A stretch of 64,000 nt of DNA from Prevotella veroralis DSM 19559 = JCM 6290 (GCF_000377625.1 NZ_KB898332.1:1-64000); one strand, 5' to 3'. Positions 15,610 to 25,057 are shown, counted from the stretch's first letter. Notes: a model not told the origin generated them from the letters alone. Translations and numbers: made by a program.

Positions 15610-17355
15610 ATGATTAAATTCCACGATGTAAAGACGTCTGATCGCGAACTAATACAAAGCTATACTCTTTGTGGAGACCGTCAGAACTGTGATTTAAGCT
15701 TTGCAAATATCATCTCATGGAGGTTTCTTTATAATACACAAATCGCTGAAGTCGATGGCTTCTTAGTGTTCCGCTTTTATACAGGGCACCATCTCGCATA
15801 TATGGCACCAGTGTGGAAATGTGCATGGGACGAGGCTATGCGCGACCGATTTGCTGCCGTTGTCCGACAGATGAGGGACGATTCTATCACCTTAGGGCAC
15901 CCTTTCTTAATGCTAGGTGTATGCAGTTATATGGCGGAAATACTTGAGACAACCTTCCCCAACACCTTTGATATCAAACCAGACCGTGACCACTTCGATT
16001 ATATCTACTCACGTGAAAAGCTCGCAACACTATCCGGTAAGAAGTTACAAGGTAAGCGAAACCACTGTAACAAGTTTCGTAAAACATTCCCAAACTACGT
16101 ATATAAGGACTTAACAAAGGATATGATTCCAGAGTGTATAGCTGTGGAAGAGAACTGGCGAGAGGTTACAAAGGAGGATACCGAGGGCGATGAAGAATTA
16201 TCGGAAGAGCTTCGTTCGATGACACGTGTCTTCGATTTATGGGATGAAATCGGTGCTATCGGTGGCACAATATGGGTAGATGATAAGTTGATAGCCTTTA
16301 CCTTTGGTTCGCCTATCACCAACAAGGTGTTCGATGTATGCGTTGAAAAGGCAGACACAAGCTACGAAGGAGCTTTTTCTATCATCAATCAGGAGTTCGC
16401 CAGACACCTCCCCGAGCAATACGAATACATGAATCGTGAGGAAGACCTTGGTATTGAGGGCTTGAGATATGCCAAACTTTCATACAAGCCAGATATTCTT
16501 TTAGAGAAAAGTGCAGTCATGGAGAAATATCCCTTGGCACAGGAAGAGGATCAGCAACGCATTAAAGAGGAGACTATCAGCCTATGGCGAGACACTTTCC
16601 ACGATGTGGAACCATTCATAGAGCTATATTTCTCCCGCGTATTCAAGCCCGAATATAACATCACTTGTCAGGCTGATAAGCATACTGTTGCAGCCCTTCA
16701 AGCCTTACCCTATACAATGAAATACTACGACAAGGAGGTGCGCACGGCTTATATCTCTGGTGTTAGTGTGCGTGAGGAGTACCGAAAGAAGAACATGGGA
16801 GGCAATTTGATGTCGCAAGCTCACTTCCGCCTCTATCATAAGGACATTGTGTTTGCAACATTGATACCTGCCGAAGAGTGGTTATATGAATGGTATGAGC
16901 GGTGCGGATATGCACGGCGTATCATGGTAACGGCACCGCCTACTGATGTTGACAACATGGACTTTGATTCGTTCGATAAGTGGCAACGTTCCAAAGATTG
17001 CGTTCTATTGCATGATGCGGAGGGTTTCGATATTATCAAGGAGGACTATCGTATTGAGCTTTCTATCGACCCGAATGCTAAAAGACAGACGGAGAATATA
17101 CAAGGAATGATACGTATTATCAATGCTGAAAAGGCGTTGGAGCTTTATGCTCAACGGCATCCTGATCGCATAGAGAACCTCCGTGTGTATAATGACTCGG
17201 ATATTCCGAAGAATAACATGTACTTCCAAATAAAGGAAGGGCACGTTTGTCATACGAATCAACCACTGCCGAACACACGTTCATTGACAATCAATGAGCT
17301 GGTAGACTATATCTTCAAAGATGATAAATTAGAGATGAATCTAATGCTGAATTAG
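15610..17355 (+). CDS. DUF2156 (LPG synthetase-like) domain fused to an Eis-like GNAT
   Basis: The 581-residue protein seems to join two enzymes. Residues 1-295 match the DUF2156 / phosphatidylglycerol lysyltransferase C-terminal fold, itself a double GNAT that transfers aminoacyl groups from aminoacyl-tRNA; YIYSREKLATLSGKKLQGKRNH (131-152) and the LSYKPDILLEK ending (290-300) are typical. Residues 315-440 form a second GNAT acetyltransferase with an acetyl-CoA loop near VREEYRKKNMGGNLM (387-401). Residues 490-581 look like the SCP2-like C-terminal domain of Eis-type acetyltransferases. In related bacteria the two halves usually occur, as I recall, as separate adjacent genes. Substrates are unknown; lipid or small-molecule aminoacylation is a guess. 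Confidence 0.75.
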   Translation: MIKFHDVKTSDRELIQSYTLCGDRQNCDLSFANIISWRFLYNTQIAEVDGFLVFRFYTGHHLAYMAPVWKCAWDEAMRDRFAAVVRQMRDDSITLGHPFLMLGVCSYMAEILETTFPNTFDIKPDRDHFDYIYSREKLATLSGKKLQGKRNHCNKFRKTFPNYVYKDLTKDMIPECIAVEENWREVTKEDTEGDEELSEELRSMTRVFDLWDEIGAIGGTIWVDDKLIAFTFGSPITNKVFDVCVEKADTSYEGAFSIINQEFARHLPEQYEYMNREEDLGIEGLRYAKLSYKPDILLEKSAVMEKYPLAQEEDQQRIKEETISLWRDTFHDVEPFIELYFSRVFKPEYNITCQADKHTVAALQALPYTMKYYDKEVRTAYISGVSVREEYRKKNMGGNLMSQAHFRLYHKDIVFATLIPAEEWLYEWYERCGYARRIMVTAPPTDVDNMDFDSFDKWQRSKDCVLLHDAEGFDIIKEDYRIELSIDPNAKRQTENIQGMIRIINAEKALELYAQRHPDRIENLRVYNDSDIPKNNMYFQIKEGHVCHTNQPLPNTRSLTINELVDYIFKDDKLEMNLMLN

Positions 17356-17712
17356 GTTAGCTCGAATATAAGAAGGCGTTTCCTCATTACAAGGAGACGC
17401 CTTCTTTGATACAAAGGAACGCCCTTCTCGCATTGAGAAGGGCGTTTCCTTGTTTTCGTTCCAGCGGTTCTTGCCAACGAGGGACAGCATAATAAGAAGG
17501 GAAGACAGAGTAACAAAGTAAGAAAGACAGAGTAATATAGTAGGGACAGACGCCCTCGTCTGTCCGATAAATGAGCTACATATCAATGAATAACAGGGGT
17601 ATTGGGCGGACAGACGAGGGCGTCTGTCCCTACGTTGTGGCACTACATCCAACAGAACTAATAACTTGTTAACCCGTTAACTCGTGTACTCGTCAACTCT
17701 ACCTAATCATAA
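17356..17712. repeat. REP/BIME-like repeat island 1
   Basis: This gap between converging genes holds GC-rich hairpins of the type AAGGAACGCCC...GGGCGTTTCCTT (17413-17452), which may terminate the upstream gene, a BIME-like pair of inverted hairpins (17540-17633), one unit of the ACTCGTGTACTTGTC-type 45-bp repeat (about 17655-17700), and a CATAATTTTGAATT segment resembling part of the 48-bp inverted repeat at 8871. No gene is visible. Confidence 0.85.
17540..17633. repeat. BIME-like hairpin pair, copy A
   Basis: Two 27-base arms in inverted orientation (17540-17566 and 17607-17633). Each arm is itself a hairpin, GGACAGACG-CCCT-CGTCTGTCC. The same pair recurs at 26814 and 38202. Confidence 0.9.
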
Positions 17713-17720
17713 TTTTGAAT

Positions 17721-18494
17721 TCAAGACAGCACCATCTCCTTTGTCAAGATACTCTCCAGTTGCTCGGCAGAGAGGCGCAGTTGGAACTCACCATGTATGG
17801 CAACACTAATGCGACCAGTCTCTTCTGAAACGATGATAGCCAATGCGTCTGAATCTTGTGAGATTCCCATGGCTGCACGGTGACGCAGACCTAACTCCTT
17901 AGGAATATCTTGCTTGTGGCTTACTGGCAATATACATCCTGCCGCCTTAATGCGTCGTTTGGAGATAATCATCGCCCCATCGTGCAGAGGCGAGTTCTTA
18001 AAGAAGATGTTTTCGATGAGTCGTTGATTGATACGAGCGTCTATCAAGTCGCCAGTCTCCACTATATCCTGCAGCATCACACCGCGTTCAATAACAATCA
18101 AAGCCCCCACCTTTCCACGGCTCATACTCATACAAGCCATGACGATAGGCATAATCGCTTCCTTATCGACCTCCTCCTTATTTGTTTTCGTGAATAGTTT
18201 GATAATGCTTTTCACCTTCCGATGTGCGCCAAGGCTATACAGGAAGTGGCGAATATCTTCTTGGAAAAGAACGATAAGACCAATAACTCCCACAGAAACC
18301 AGCTTATCCAAGATACTACCCAAGAGCCGCATCTCTAAGACTTGACTTACTATAAGCCATAAAATAACAAACAACATGATTCCGATGAAGACGTTCAGAG
18401 AACGCGATTCCTTCATCACTCGATAGATATAATAGAGCATCAATGCTACGAGCACGATGTCGATTACATCCTTTATACCAAATGGAAAAAACAT
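17721..18494 (-). CDS. cdaA: Diadenylate cyclase CdaA
   Basis: A 257-residue membrane-bound diadenylate cyclase that makes the second messenger c-di-AMP from two ATP; c-di-AMP governs potassium and osmotic homeostasis in other bacteria, and a kup transporter is encoded at 56740. Three N-terminal membrane helices (about residues 8-80) precede the DAC domain with its signatures DGA (PLHDGAMII, near 170) and RHR (LGLRHRAAMG, near 205). It lacks the DNA-binding HhH of DisA. It follows folP after 20 bases, an arrangement common in Bacteroidota and indicating co-transcription. Confidence 0.95.
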   Translation of the reverse strand: MFFPFGIKDVIDIVLVALMLYYIYRVMKESRSLNVFIGIMLFVILWLIVSQVLEMRLLGSILDKLVSVGVIGLIVLFQEDIRHFLYSLGAHRKVKSIIKLFTKTNKEEVDKEAIMPIVMACMSMSRGKVGALIVIERGVMLQDIVETGDLIDARINQRLIENIFFKNSPLHDGAMIISKRRIKAAGCILPVSHKQDIPKELGLRHRAAMGISQDSDALAIIVSEETGRISVAIHGEFQLRLSAEQLESILTKEMVLS

Positions 18495-18514
18495 AAAAGA
18501 GGGTCTTTATTATT

Positions 18515-19357
18515 TCACTTTACAGTATTTTGTCGCATTGCACCAACGATCTTCACAGCCTCAACCGCCTCACGAACATCGTGCACTCGCAGTATGTTTG
18601 CACCTTTCAGCAGGGCGATTGTGTTCAAAATGGTTGTTCCGTTCAGACTTTCAGCCGCCGTAATCCCCAAAAGTTGATGAATCATTCGCTTCCTACTAAT
18701 GCCTACAAGGATGGGAAGTTCCATTACTTGCAACCGTTCCATGACGCTTAATAGCTCGTAATTGCCCGCTACAGGATCCTTACCGAAGCCGAAACCAGGG
18801 TCGAGAATAATGTCTTTTTGCCCCAAATCGCGCAATTCTTGCACCTCACGAGAGAAGTCGATAAGCATGTCATGAAGGTTAGCTGCGGTAGACATAAGGA
18901 TATAAGGTGCCCCAAGTTCGGCTACGGTACGGAACATTTCAGGGTCTTTACCTTCCTCAACATCGTTGATTATATCTGCACCGAACTCCTCAATCGTCCT
19001 TCGGGCAATATCAGCATGGAAAGTATCAATGGATAGTATGGCATCAGGCTCGGCTTCTTTGACAATCGGGAGAGCAAAGGCTAATCGCTGCATCTCCTCT
19101 TCTGCACTGACAACAACGCCTCCGGGGCGTGTTGAACAGGCTCCGATATCAATAATCTTAGCCCCTTGAGCAACAATCTGATGGGCTCGCTGGCGGATAG
19201 CCTCAGCTGTTTGCACTCGACTATTAGCATAGAATGAGTCGGGCGTAACGTTCATGATTCCCATCACCAGCGGTTCGCCCAAGTCGATGAGACGCCCACG
19301 AACGTTGATAGTATAGCTTATGGGCGTTCCATCACCCAATGTTTTCATCTTCTCCAT
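18515..19357 (-). CDS. folP: Dihydropteroate synthase
   Basis: A TIM-barrel enzyme of about 280 residues that condenses 6-hydroxymethyl-dihydropterin pyrophosphate with p-aminobenzoate to dihydropteroate, the sulfonamide-sensitive step of folate synthesis. VMGIMNVTPDSFYANSR (near residue 30), IIDIGACSTRPGG and the late DPGFGFGKD block are family hallmarks. The open frame runs upstream to 19387, but a TACCTTTG box at 19363-19370 lies inside that extension, so the start is the ATG at 19357 or, with a short leader, the one at 19348. cdaA follows 20 bases downstream. Confidence 0.95.
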   Translation of the reverse strand: MEKMKTLGDGTPISYTINVRGRLIDLGEPLVMGIMNVTPDSFYANSRVQTAEAIRQRAHQIVAQGAKIIDIGACSTRPGGVVVSAEEEMQRLAFALPIVKEAEPDAILSIDTFHADIARRTIEEFGADIINDVEEGKDPEMFRTVAELGAPYILMSTAANLHDMLIDFSREVQELRDLGQKDIILDPGFGFGKDPVAGNYELLSVMERLQVMELPILVGISRKRMIHQLLGITAAESLNGTTILNTIALLKGANILRVHDVREAVEAVKIVGAMRQNTVK

Positions 19358-19362
19358 AGGCA

Positions 19363-19370
19363 CAAAGGTA
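19363..19370 (-). promoter_or_regulatory. -7 box of folP-cdaA (leaderless?)
   Basis: TACCTTTG on the minus strand, ending five bases before the ATG at 19357. Either folP is leaderless or translation begins at the next ATG (19348). No good -33 element is visible. Confidence 0.5.
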
Positions 19371-19768
19371 ATGTAAATATTGCACATTTATATCAGAAAA
19401 GCCCAACCTTTTTAGCGAAAAGCATAAGTTTCAGTAGGCAAACAGGCGATAGTTCCAATGCTTTTCACCAACGATTCAACTTCAATAGAACGTTCAGAAA
19501 GGGCGAAAAGAGCATTTGATCCAATGGTATAGATAGGACGAAACCAGCGGAAATGACCTACTACATTTGTAAAGAAATACTGCTAAAATCTATGCTTATA
19601 ACTGCGTTTTTATCGAAGAGCACCCTCCTTTGGGTCAAATACGCGCGTTTTGAAGAAGTTTACGAACTATCGTGTAACTCACTGATAACCAACGTTTTAC
19701 GTAAATCTTACATTCTTTTCAATCGGAAGTAACCGACCATCAATCGAAAAAATAGCCTATTTTTACCT
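19371..19768. other. Intergenic region without a recognised gene
   Basis: Roughly 400 bases with no supported ORF on either strand. It could be decayed coding sequence or regulatory DNA; I see only scattered short palindromes. The palindromic array at 19769 follows directly. Confidence 0.4.
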
Positions 19769-19919
19769 AAAAAGTACGTACTTTTCACCAAAAACATATA
19801 TACGTTTCACTAAAAACGTATATACATTTCACCAAAACGTATATACGTTTCACCAAAAACGGAGGTACATTTTCATAAAAACGGAGGTACGTTTTCTAAA
19901 AAAGGTATATACGTTTTTA
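19769..19919. repeat. Seven-unit array of 21-22-bp near-palindromes
   Basis: Units start at 19769, 19791, 19813, 19835, 19856, 19878 and 19900. Their cores are variants of the palindrome AAACGTATATACGTTT, most followed by a CACCA or similar linker; two units substitute CGGAGGTAC. Centres repeat every 21-22 bases, about two helical turns. Confidence 0.9.
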
Positions 19920-20004
19920 TTTTGAAGAATATCGCTTCCTATTTGGCTCTATATTGATAATTAAATTTGTAAAAGATATTCCTAACAAATGATAGAAGAA
20001 TCCG

Positions 20005-20040
20005 GGAAAAAAGAAGGATGTGCCCAATTGGACACATCCT
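20005..20040 (-). terminator. Terminator of the susC-susD operon
   Basis: On the minus strand AGGATGTG pairs with CACATCCT around a CAATTG-containing loop and is followed by TTCTTTTTTC. It lies 40 bases past the susD-like stop. Confidence 0.85.
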
Positions 20041-20080
20041 CGGCGTTTTATAATAAGTGGTTAAGTGGCATCAAAACCGG

Positions 20081-21616
20081 TTATTGACCATAACCATCGT
20101 TCTGCTTAATATTCTTGTTTGCATCCGTCTCATAGCTTGGTATAGCTGCAAGAGACTTGTAGTAATCACGGTTGTAACTGCGTACCTCCGCTGGAAGAAC
20201 AGAGTTCCAACCACGGTCGGATTCGTTAGTATAACGTGTGATCGTCTCATTGTTGCGGATAGCATCAAAGAAACGTTGCCCCTCGCCAACCAATTCCTTG
20301 CGACGTTCGAGTGATATTCGGGCTGCCGTGATAGTAGCTGCTGTAACAAGACGAGACGCATCTGTGGTTCTATTCTTCAGTAACTCATTTAAGTACTGGG
20401 CAGCTTTTGCAGTGTTTCCGACCTTGAATGCCGCTTCGGAAGCTATCAAATAAACCTCAGAGAGACGCAACAATGGGACATTTGCATAACGAACATCACC
20501 ATTGTAAGCAGGTATCTTATTCAAGTAAACCTTTGCACCATTGAACTTATTTGCAGCATCTTTGCTTGGCGCAAGGAAAACATCTGCACGAACGTCCTTA
20601 GGGTCTTGAGCAAGGAGATCAACGAACTGCTTGCTTGCGACAACATCACCATAACCGGGGATATCAGAGCGATTCTCGGCATACATATAGGCTATACCTT
20701 CACGGTCATTCCAGTCGCTCGTATTGGTGATAGATAACTCGAAAAGCATCTCTTTGGCGTGTGCTGCATCGTCTTTCTTCCATGCCTTGACATACTCATT
20801 AGTAGTCCATAAACTCCTACCAGAGTTATTGATGACGTCTTCCGCAGTGCTAAGTGCATTAGCCCAATCACCCTTTGTCAGATAAACACGTGCTAAGAGA
20901 GCCTTCGCCGCATAGAGACTAACGTATCCGGGAGTAACCTCCGTTGACAATGCGCCAGAGCTAATTGCTTCATTCAAGTCCTTGATGACTTGTGTATAAC
21001 ACTCTGCCACGGTGCTACGAGCAGGCTTTACATTCGATTCCAAAGAGCTTGTTACCACTGGAACTCCCAATGAAGCACCATTATCCTCTGTATAGGTCTT
21101 GCCGTAAACACGGGTCAGATCGAAGGTTGCCATAGCACGTAGTACCAATGCTTCTGCACGATCTTTAGCAATCTCAGCTGCCGCATCCGTCTTATCAGTC
21201 AGCTTTCCTCCTTCAGCAGCCTCAATGATTCGACAAGCGCGACCTATGACGATATAAGGTGTACGCCATATCGCATTGTCACGGTTAAAGTCGGATGCTG
21301 TGGTGTAACTCATCAAATAATAGAAGTTCGCACGATTACTTCCGTAGAACGTATTATACTGTAAGTCTTCACCGTGCAGATCGCCATATAGGAACATTTG
21401 TTGCCCATAGTAATCAACCAACTTACTACTTCCTTTCAAGGCAGCATACATTCCCGTATAAGCCGATCCAAGGTCACTACTATTCTGTATAGCCTTATCT
21501 GCAGGAACAGAATCAGCTGGTTTCTGCTCGAAGAAGTCATCACCACAAGATGACATACCCAACAGGACGGTGCCTGCGAGCACCAAGCCATATATGTTCT
21601 TATTATATTTTCTCAT
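20081..21616 (-). CDS. SusD/RagB family nutrient-uptake lipoprotein
   Basis: A 511-residue surface lipoprotein that captures a substrate (glycan or peptide) and acts as the lid of its SusC partner. The signal peptide ends in the lipobox LGMSSC, followed by acidic GDDFFEQKPAD, typical of SusD. Helical TPR-like repeats occupy the N-terminal half, and the C-terminal RISLERRKELVGEGQRFFD motif (about residues 440-460) is the RagB/SusD signature. I start it at the ATG at 21616; an in-frame TTG two codons upstream is unlikely. susC lies 25 bases upstream. No glycoside hydrolase, peptidase or regulator is linked, so the substrate cannot be predicted. Confidence 0.95.
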   Translation of the reverse strand: MRKYNKNIYGLVLAGTVLLGMSSCGDDFFEQKPADSVPADKAIQNSSDLGSAYTGMYAALKGSSKLVDYYGQQMFLYGDLHGEDLQYNTFYGSNRANFYYLMSYTTASDFNRDNAIWRTPYIVIGRACRIIEAAEGGKLTDKTDAAAEIAKDRAEALVLRAMATFDLTRVYGKTYTEDNGASLGVPVVTSSLESNVKPARSTVAECYTQVIKDLNEAISSGALSTEVTPGYVSLYAAKALLARVYLTKGDWANALSTAEDVINNSGRSLWTTNEYVKAWKKDDAAHAKEMLFELSITNTSDWNDREGIAYMYAENRSDIPGYGDVVASKQFVDLLAQDPKDVRADVFLAPSKDAANKFNGAKVYLNKIPAYNGDVRYANVPLLRLSEVYLIASEAAFKVGNTAKAAQYLNELLKNRTTDASRLVTAATITAARISLERRKELVGEGQRFFDAIRNNETITRYTNESDRGWNSVLPAEVRSYNRDYYKSLAAIPSYETDANKNIKQNDGYGQ

Positions 21617-21641
21617 AAACAAAAATTCTACAATTAATAAA

Positions 21642-24600
21642 TTAGAAGCCTAACTCAACTCCAAATGTGAATGTTCTCAAGGCTGGAGTCTCGAATACAC
21701 ATAGACCACTTACTGGCATCTCGGGATCAACATAGAGATCTTTTGACTTCAAAGTAAAGAGGTTTGAAGCAGAGAAGTAAAGTCTTGCCTTTGCCAAACC
21801 AATCCTTGATACCCAGCTATTAGGTGCAGTGAGACCAAGTGTTAGGCTCTTTAAGCGCAAGTAGTCTGTAGGCATCAACCAACGAGAAGACTCTATCGTA
21901 GCTTCGTTTCCATATTGGAAAGCAGGGAGAGTAGCCTTTGTGTCGCCAGGACCTGTCCACATCTTGTTGATGTCATAATAGGCTGGGACAGCACCACCAT
22001 ATAGGAAGTTACCACCGTTACTGTGCTGCCATCTTGCTGCATCGTAAGCCTTTCCGCCGAATGAGAAGGTAAAGTTCAAACCGAAGTCGATGAATTTCCA
22101 TTTGATATTGTTCGTCAAACCACCTTCTAAAGTAGCTTCATGGTCACCTACAATAACCTTCTTTGCAGCTGCAGGATCGGTTGTTGTCTTACGTGCATTG
22201 GCTGTTCCATCATTGATGTAATAGGATTCCTTACCTGTAGTTGGGTCTACCCCAGCATACTCAAGAGCGTAATAGCTGTAGTAAGTATGCCCCACCTTGT
22301 GAATCAATCTACCACTGATAATCTCGTCCTGAGAACCATTAAGCTTGGTAATCTTATTGTGGTTATGACCGAAGTTCAGCATGGTTGTCCATGTGAAGTC
22401 CTTTGTGTTAATGTTATTACTTTGTATCGTAAACTCATAACCAGTGTTGCGTAAGGAGCCAATGTTCTTTGGTGTGGTCGTACTATATGTATCTCCAGAA
22501 TAATAGCCAGGCACAGCTGACACTGGTAAGTCATAGATAAGATCACTGGTGTTACGCGTGTAGTAATCGAAAGTCAACGAGATTCTATCGAAGAAAGTGA
22601 GGTCTAAACCAACGTTAAAAGCACGGTTCTTCTCCCATTTCAAGTCTGGGTTTCCAATGCCAACGATACCCATTCCAGACTTACCATCATAATACTGACC
22701 GAACTGGAAGAGGTTCATATAATCATAATAGCTGTTTGGCAAGGTTCCATTCACACCATAGCTGATACGCAACTTACCATCACTTAGGACGCTCTTAGCC
22801 GTTTCCATGAACTTCTCAGCACCGAATCGCCATGCACCAGACACTGACCAGAAGGTTCCCCAACGGTTTGCTTTTGCCAAACGACTACTGCCATCGCGAC
22901 GGAAACTGACACCTGCATAGTATCTGTTATCGTAGTTGTAGTTCAAACGACCTAACCAACTTGCCATCGTGTAACCCTGTGCATTACTAGATCCACTCGT
23001 TGTTCCTGCATTAGAAAGCTCGTAGAGATCTCCCGGATAATTGGTTCCTTGGATGTAATTGTACTTGTAAGTGAACTTCTCTGTTTCGTATCCTAAGAGC
23101 GCATCAACGTTGTGCAAGCCAAAAGACTTCGCATAACTGAGCTGCGTCTGACCATTCATTTGAGTGATAGCACTCACTACGCGCTGTAGAGAACCACCAG
23201 GAGCTCCATCGTTAGAGTAGCGATCCCAGAGGACATCCTCTACTGATGACGTATAGTCGTAAGTGAACTTTTCACTCAAGTGGAGTGCATCCCAGATGTT
23301 CCAATCGAGCTTCAGAGAGTTGAAAGCACGTCTTACATCGTTCTTATCACTTGAATGTTTGTACTCATACAAAGGGTTAAGTTGTACATAAGAGCCTGTT
23401 TTCGTACCTGGTGCCAATGAGCCGTCAGGAAGATAGGCAACAGCTGAAGGGCTATCATAGAACGCATAATGCGCAATTGAGCTGGTATAGGAAGTACTCT
23501 CATTAGCCAACTGCTGGTTTATTTTAGAGAACAAGCCAGAGTATAACAAAGTAAATCTTCCGAACTTATGAGTAAGGTTTGCATTACCAGTAAAGCGTTC
23601 CAAACCTTGGTTAGCGGTGATACCTGTCTGCTTCATATATGACAGAGAGGTATAGAACTGTGTGTTATCACTACCACCACTAAGGCTTACTTGATAGTTC
23701 TGATGGCGTCCCGTCTTAAAGAGAAGATCCTTCCAATTGGTCCAACCATAGATTGGTTTGTTATTAGCATCGTATCCTACAACTGGTTTAGCAGCGTAGT
23801 CATCAATCTGATCCTTAGCGAATGCAGCTGCAGCTGCCTTTGATTTGCCCTCTTTATATATGGCATAGTTCTCCAAACCACGTGAGAGAACAGCACGACG
23901 AGCGTCACCATCCAACATTGGACGATAATTGATAGCCATGTTAGAGAAGCCCCAGTCACTACGGAAGTCTACATGCGTCTTACCTTTCTTACCGCTCTTG
24001 GTTGTGATAACTACCACACCATTAGCAGCACGAGAACCATACAAAGAAGCTGCAGCAGCGTCCTTGATGACCGTTATTGACTCAATGTCATTGCTGTTCA
24101 AAGTGGCTAAGATGTCCGTACCAGTATCATTGAACTGACCCTGACCGAATGCGTTAATATCACCAGATACCATTGGTGTACCATCAATAACATACAATGG
24201 ATCATTGCCAGCATTGATAGATCCCATACCACGGATACGTATATTGCTTACAGCACCAGGCGCACCTGATGAACTAGTAACCGTTACTCCAGGTACAGAA
24301 CCAGACAGTTTATCCTGCACAGAGGCTACTGGTACGTCTGCCAACTTACCTGGGTCTACGTTTGCAGCAGCACCTGTAAAGCTTGATTTCTTAAAGTTTC
24401 CATAACCAGTAACGATAACTTCTTCAAGCGAGCCAGCGTCTGGTTTCAACACAACCTTCATACCATTTTTTACAGGAACAACCACTGTTTTGAGTCCAAC
24501 ATACTGTACTCTTAACTGATTCTTACCCTCTGGAACCGATAGATGGAAGTTACCATCAATATCGGAAACAGTACCCATCTGTGTCCCAACAACAAGTATG

Positions 24601-24725
24601 GATGCACCTACAACAGGCTCTCCATCTTCTGAAGACACAACAGTTCCTGAAATCTCAGTCTGTGCCATTGCTACGCCTAAGCATAAGAACAGGCCAAACA
24701 AAACCATTGACAATCTTTTTACCAT
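21642..24725 (-). CDS. SusC/RagA family TonB-dependent outer-membrane transporter
   Basis: A 1027-residue TonB-dependent transporter that imports the ligand bound by the SusD partner. In order: signal peptide (about 1-21, ending AMA before QTEIS), a carboxypeptidase-regulatory-like domain (about 25-100), a TonB-box-like segment with the SusC hallmark EEVIVTGYG (near 109-117), a plug domain with SVPGVTVTSSSGAPGAVSNIRIRG and DPLYVIDG motifs, then the beta-barrel ending in FGVELGF with terminal phenylalanine. The start at 24725 gives a proper signal peptide; the longer open frame crosses the promoter. It is transcribed with the susD-like gene as a two-gene orphan unit. Confidence 0.96.
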   Translation of the reverse strand: MVKRLSMVLFGLFLCLGVAMAQTEISGTVVSSEDGEPVVGASILVVGTQMGTVSDIDGNFHLSVPEGKNQLRVQYVGLKTVVVPVKNGMKVVLKPDAGSLEEVIVTGYGNFKKSSFTGAAANVDPGKLADVPVASVQDKLSGSVPGVTVTSSSGAPGAVSNIRIRGMGSINAGNDPLYVIDGTPMVSGDINAFGQGQFNDTGTDILATLNSNDIESITVIKDAAAASLYGSRAANGVVVITTKSGKKGKTHVDFRSDWGFSNMAINYRPMLDGDARRAVLSRGLENYAIYKEGKSKAAAAAFAKDQIDDYAAKPVVGYDANNKPIYGWTNWKDLLFKTGRHQNYQVSLSGGSDNTQFYTSLSYMKQTGITANQGLERFTGNANLTHKFGRFTLLYSGLFSKINQQLANESTSYTSSIAHYAFYDSPSAVAYLPDGSLAPGTKTGSYVQLNPLYEYKHSSDKNDVRRAFNSLKLDWNIWDALHLSEKFTYDYTSSVEDVLWDRYSNDGAPGGSLQRVVSAITQMNGQTQLSYAKSFGLHNVDALLGYETEKFTYKYNYIQGTNYPGDLYELSNAGTTSGSSNAQGYTMASWLGRLNYNYDNRYYAGVSFRRDGSSRLAKANRWGTFWSVSGAWRFGAEKFMETAKSVLSDGKLRISYGVNGTLPNSYYDYMNLFQFGQYYDGKSGMGIVGIGNPDLKWEKNRAFNVGLDLTFFDRISLTFDYYTRNTSDLIYDLPVSAVPGYYSGDTYSTTTPKNIGSLRNTGYEFTIQSNNINTKDFTWTTMLNFGHNHNKITKLNGSQDEIISGRLIHKVGHTYYSYYALEYAGVDPTTGKESYYINDGTANARKTTTDPAAAKKVIVGDHEATLEGGLTNNIKWKFIDFGLNFTFSFGGKAYDAARWQHSNGGNFLYGGAVPAYYDINKMWTGPGDTKATLPAFQYGNEATIESSRWLMPTDYLRLKSLTLGLTAPNSWVSRIGLAKARLYFSASNLFTLKSKDLYVDPEMPVSGLCVFETPALRTFTFGVELGF

Positions 24726-24768
24726 AAGCTTAATATATAAAATGTGACCATTTCTTATTAAATAAGTG

Positions 24769-24800
24769 CAAAGGTATAAAGAATTACTTAACAAACCAAA
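24769..24800 (-). promoter_or_regulatory. susC-susD promoter
   Basis: On the minus strand TTTG (24797-24800), 20 bases, TACCTTTG (24769-24776): a perfect match, giving a leader of about 36 bases. A housekeeping-type promoter argues against obligate ECF control. Confidence 0.75.
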
Positions 24801-25003
24801 AAATCGTAACTAAATTGTACTTTAAACTCAAAAAGCGTTACAAAACATTATAAATATTCGATTTATAACGATACTTCAAAAGCTTAGCTGCATCACAGTT
24901 GTTACACCTTATATATATAGGACATCGGTGAACAGCACTCTTGCCAAAGCCTAACACTGATGGAGAACAATAATTGTCTATCTGTTAAAAAGGTTCTCTT
25001 TGC

Positions 25004-25034
25004 TTTGCATTGTCTGCCTTTTAGACTATCTTTG
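25004..25034 (+). promoter_or_regulatory. murF promoter
   Basis: TTTG (25004-25007), 19 bases, TATCTTTG (25027-25034). The rest of 24801-25003 between the divergent promoters holds nothing I recognise. Confidence 0.7.
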
Positions 25035-25057
25035 CACCATAGAATAAAGTTGAATTC

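Noticed and set aside
19358..19387. N-terminal extension of dihydropteroate synthase
   Set aside because: It contains the -7 promoter box, so these codons should not be transcribed from that promoter.
19769..19919. Possible CRISPR array or iteron plasmid origin
   Set aside because: No spacers separate the 22-bp units and there is no rep gene nearby; recorded as a palindromic array only.
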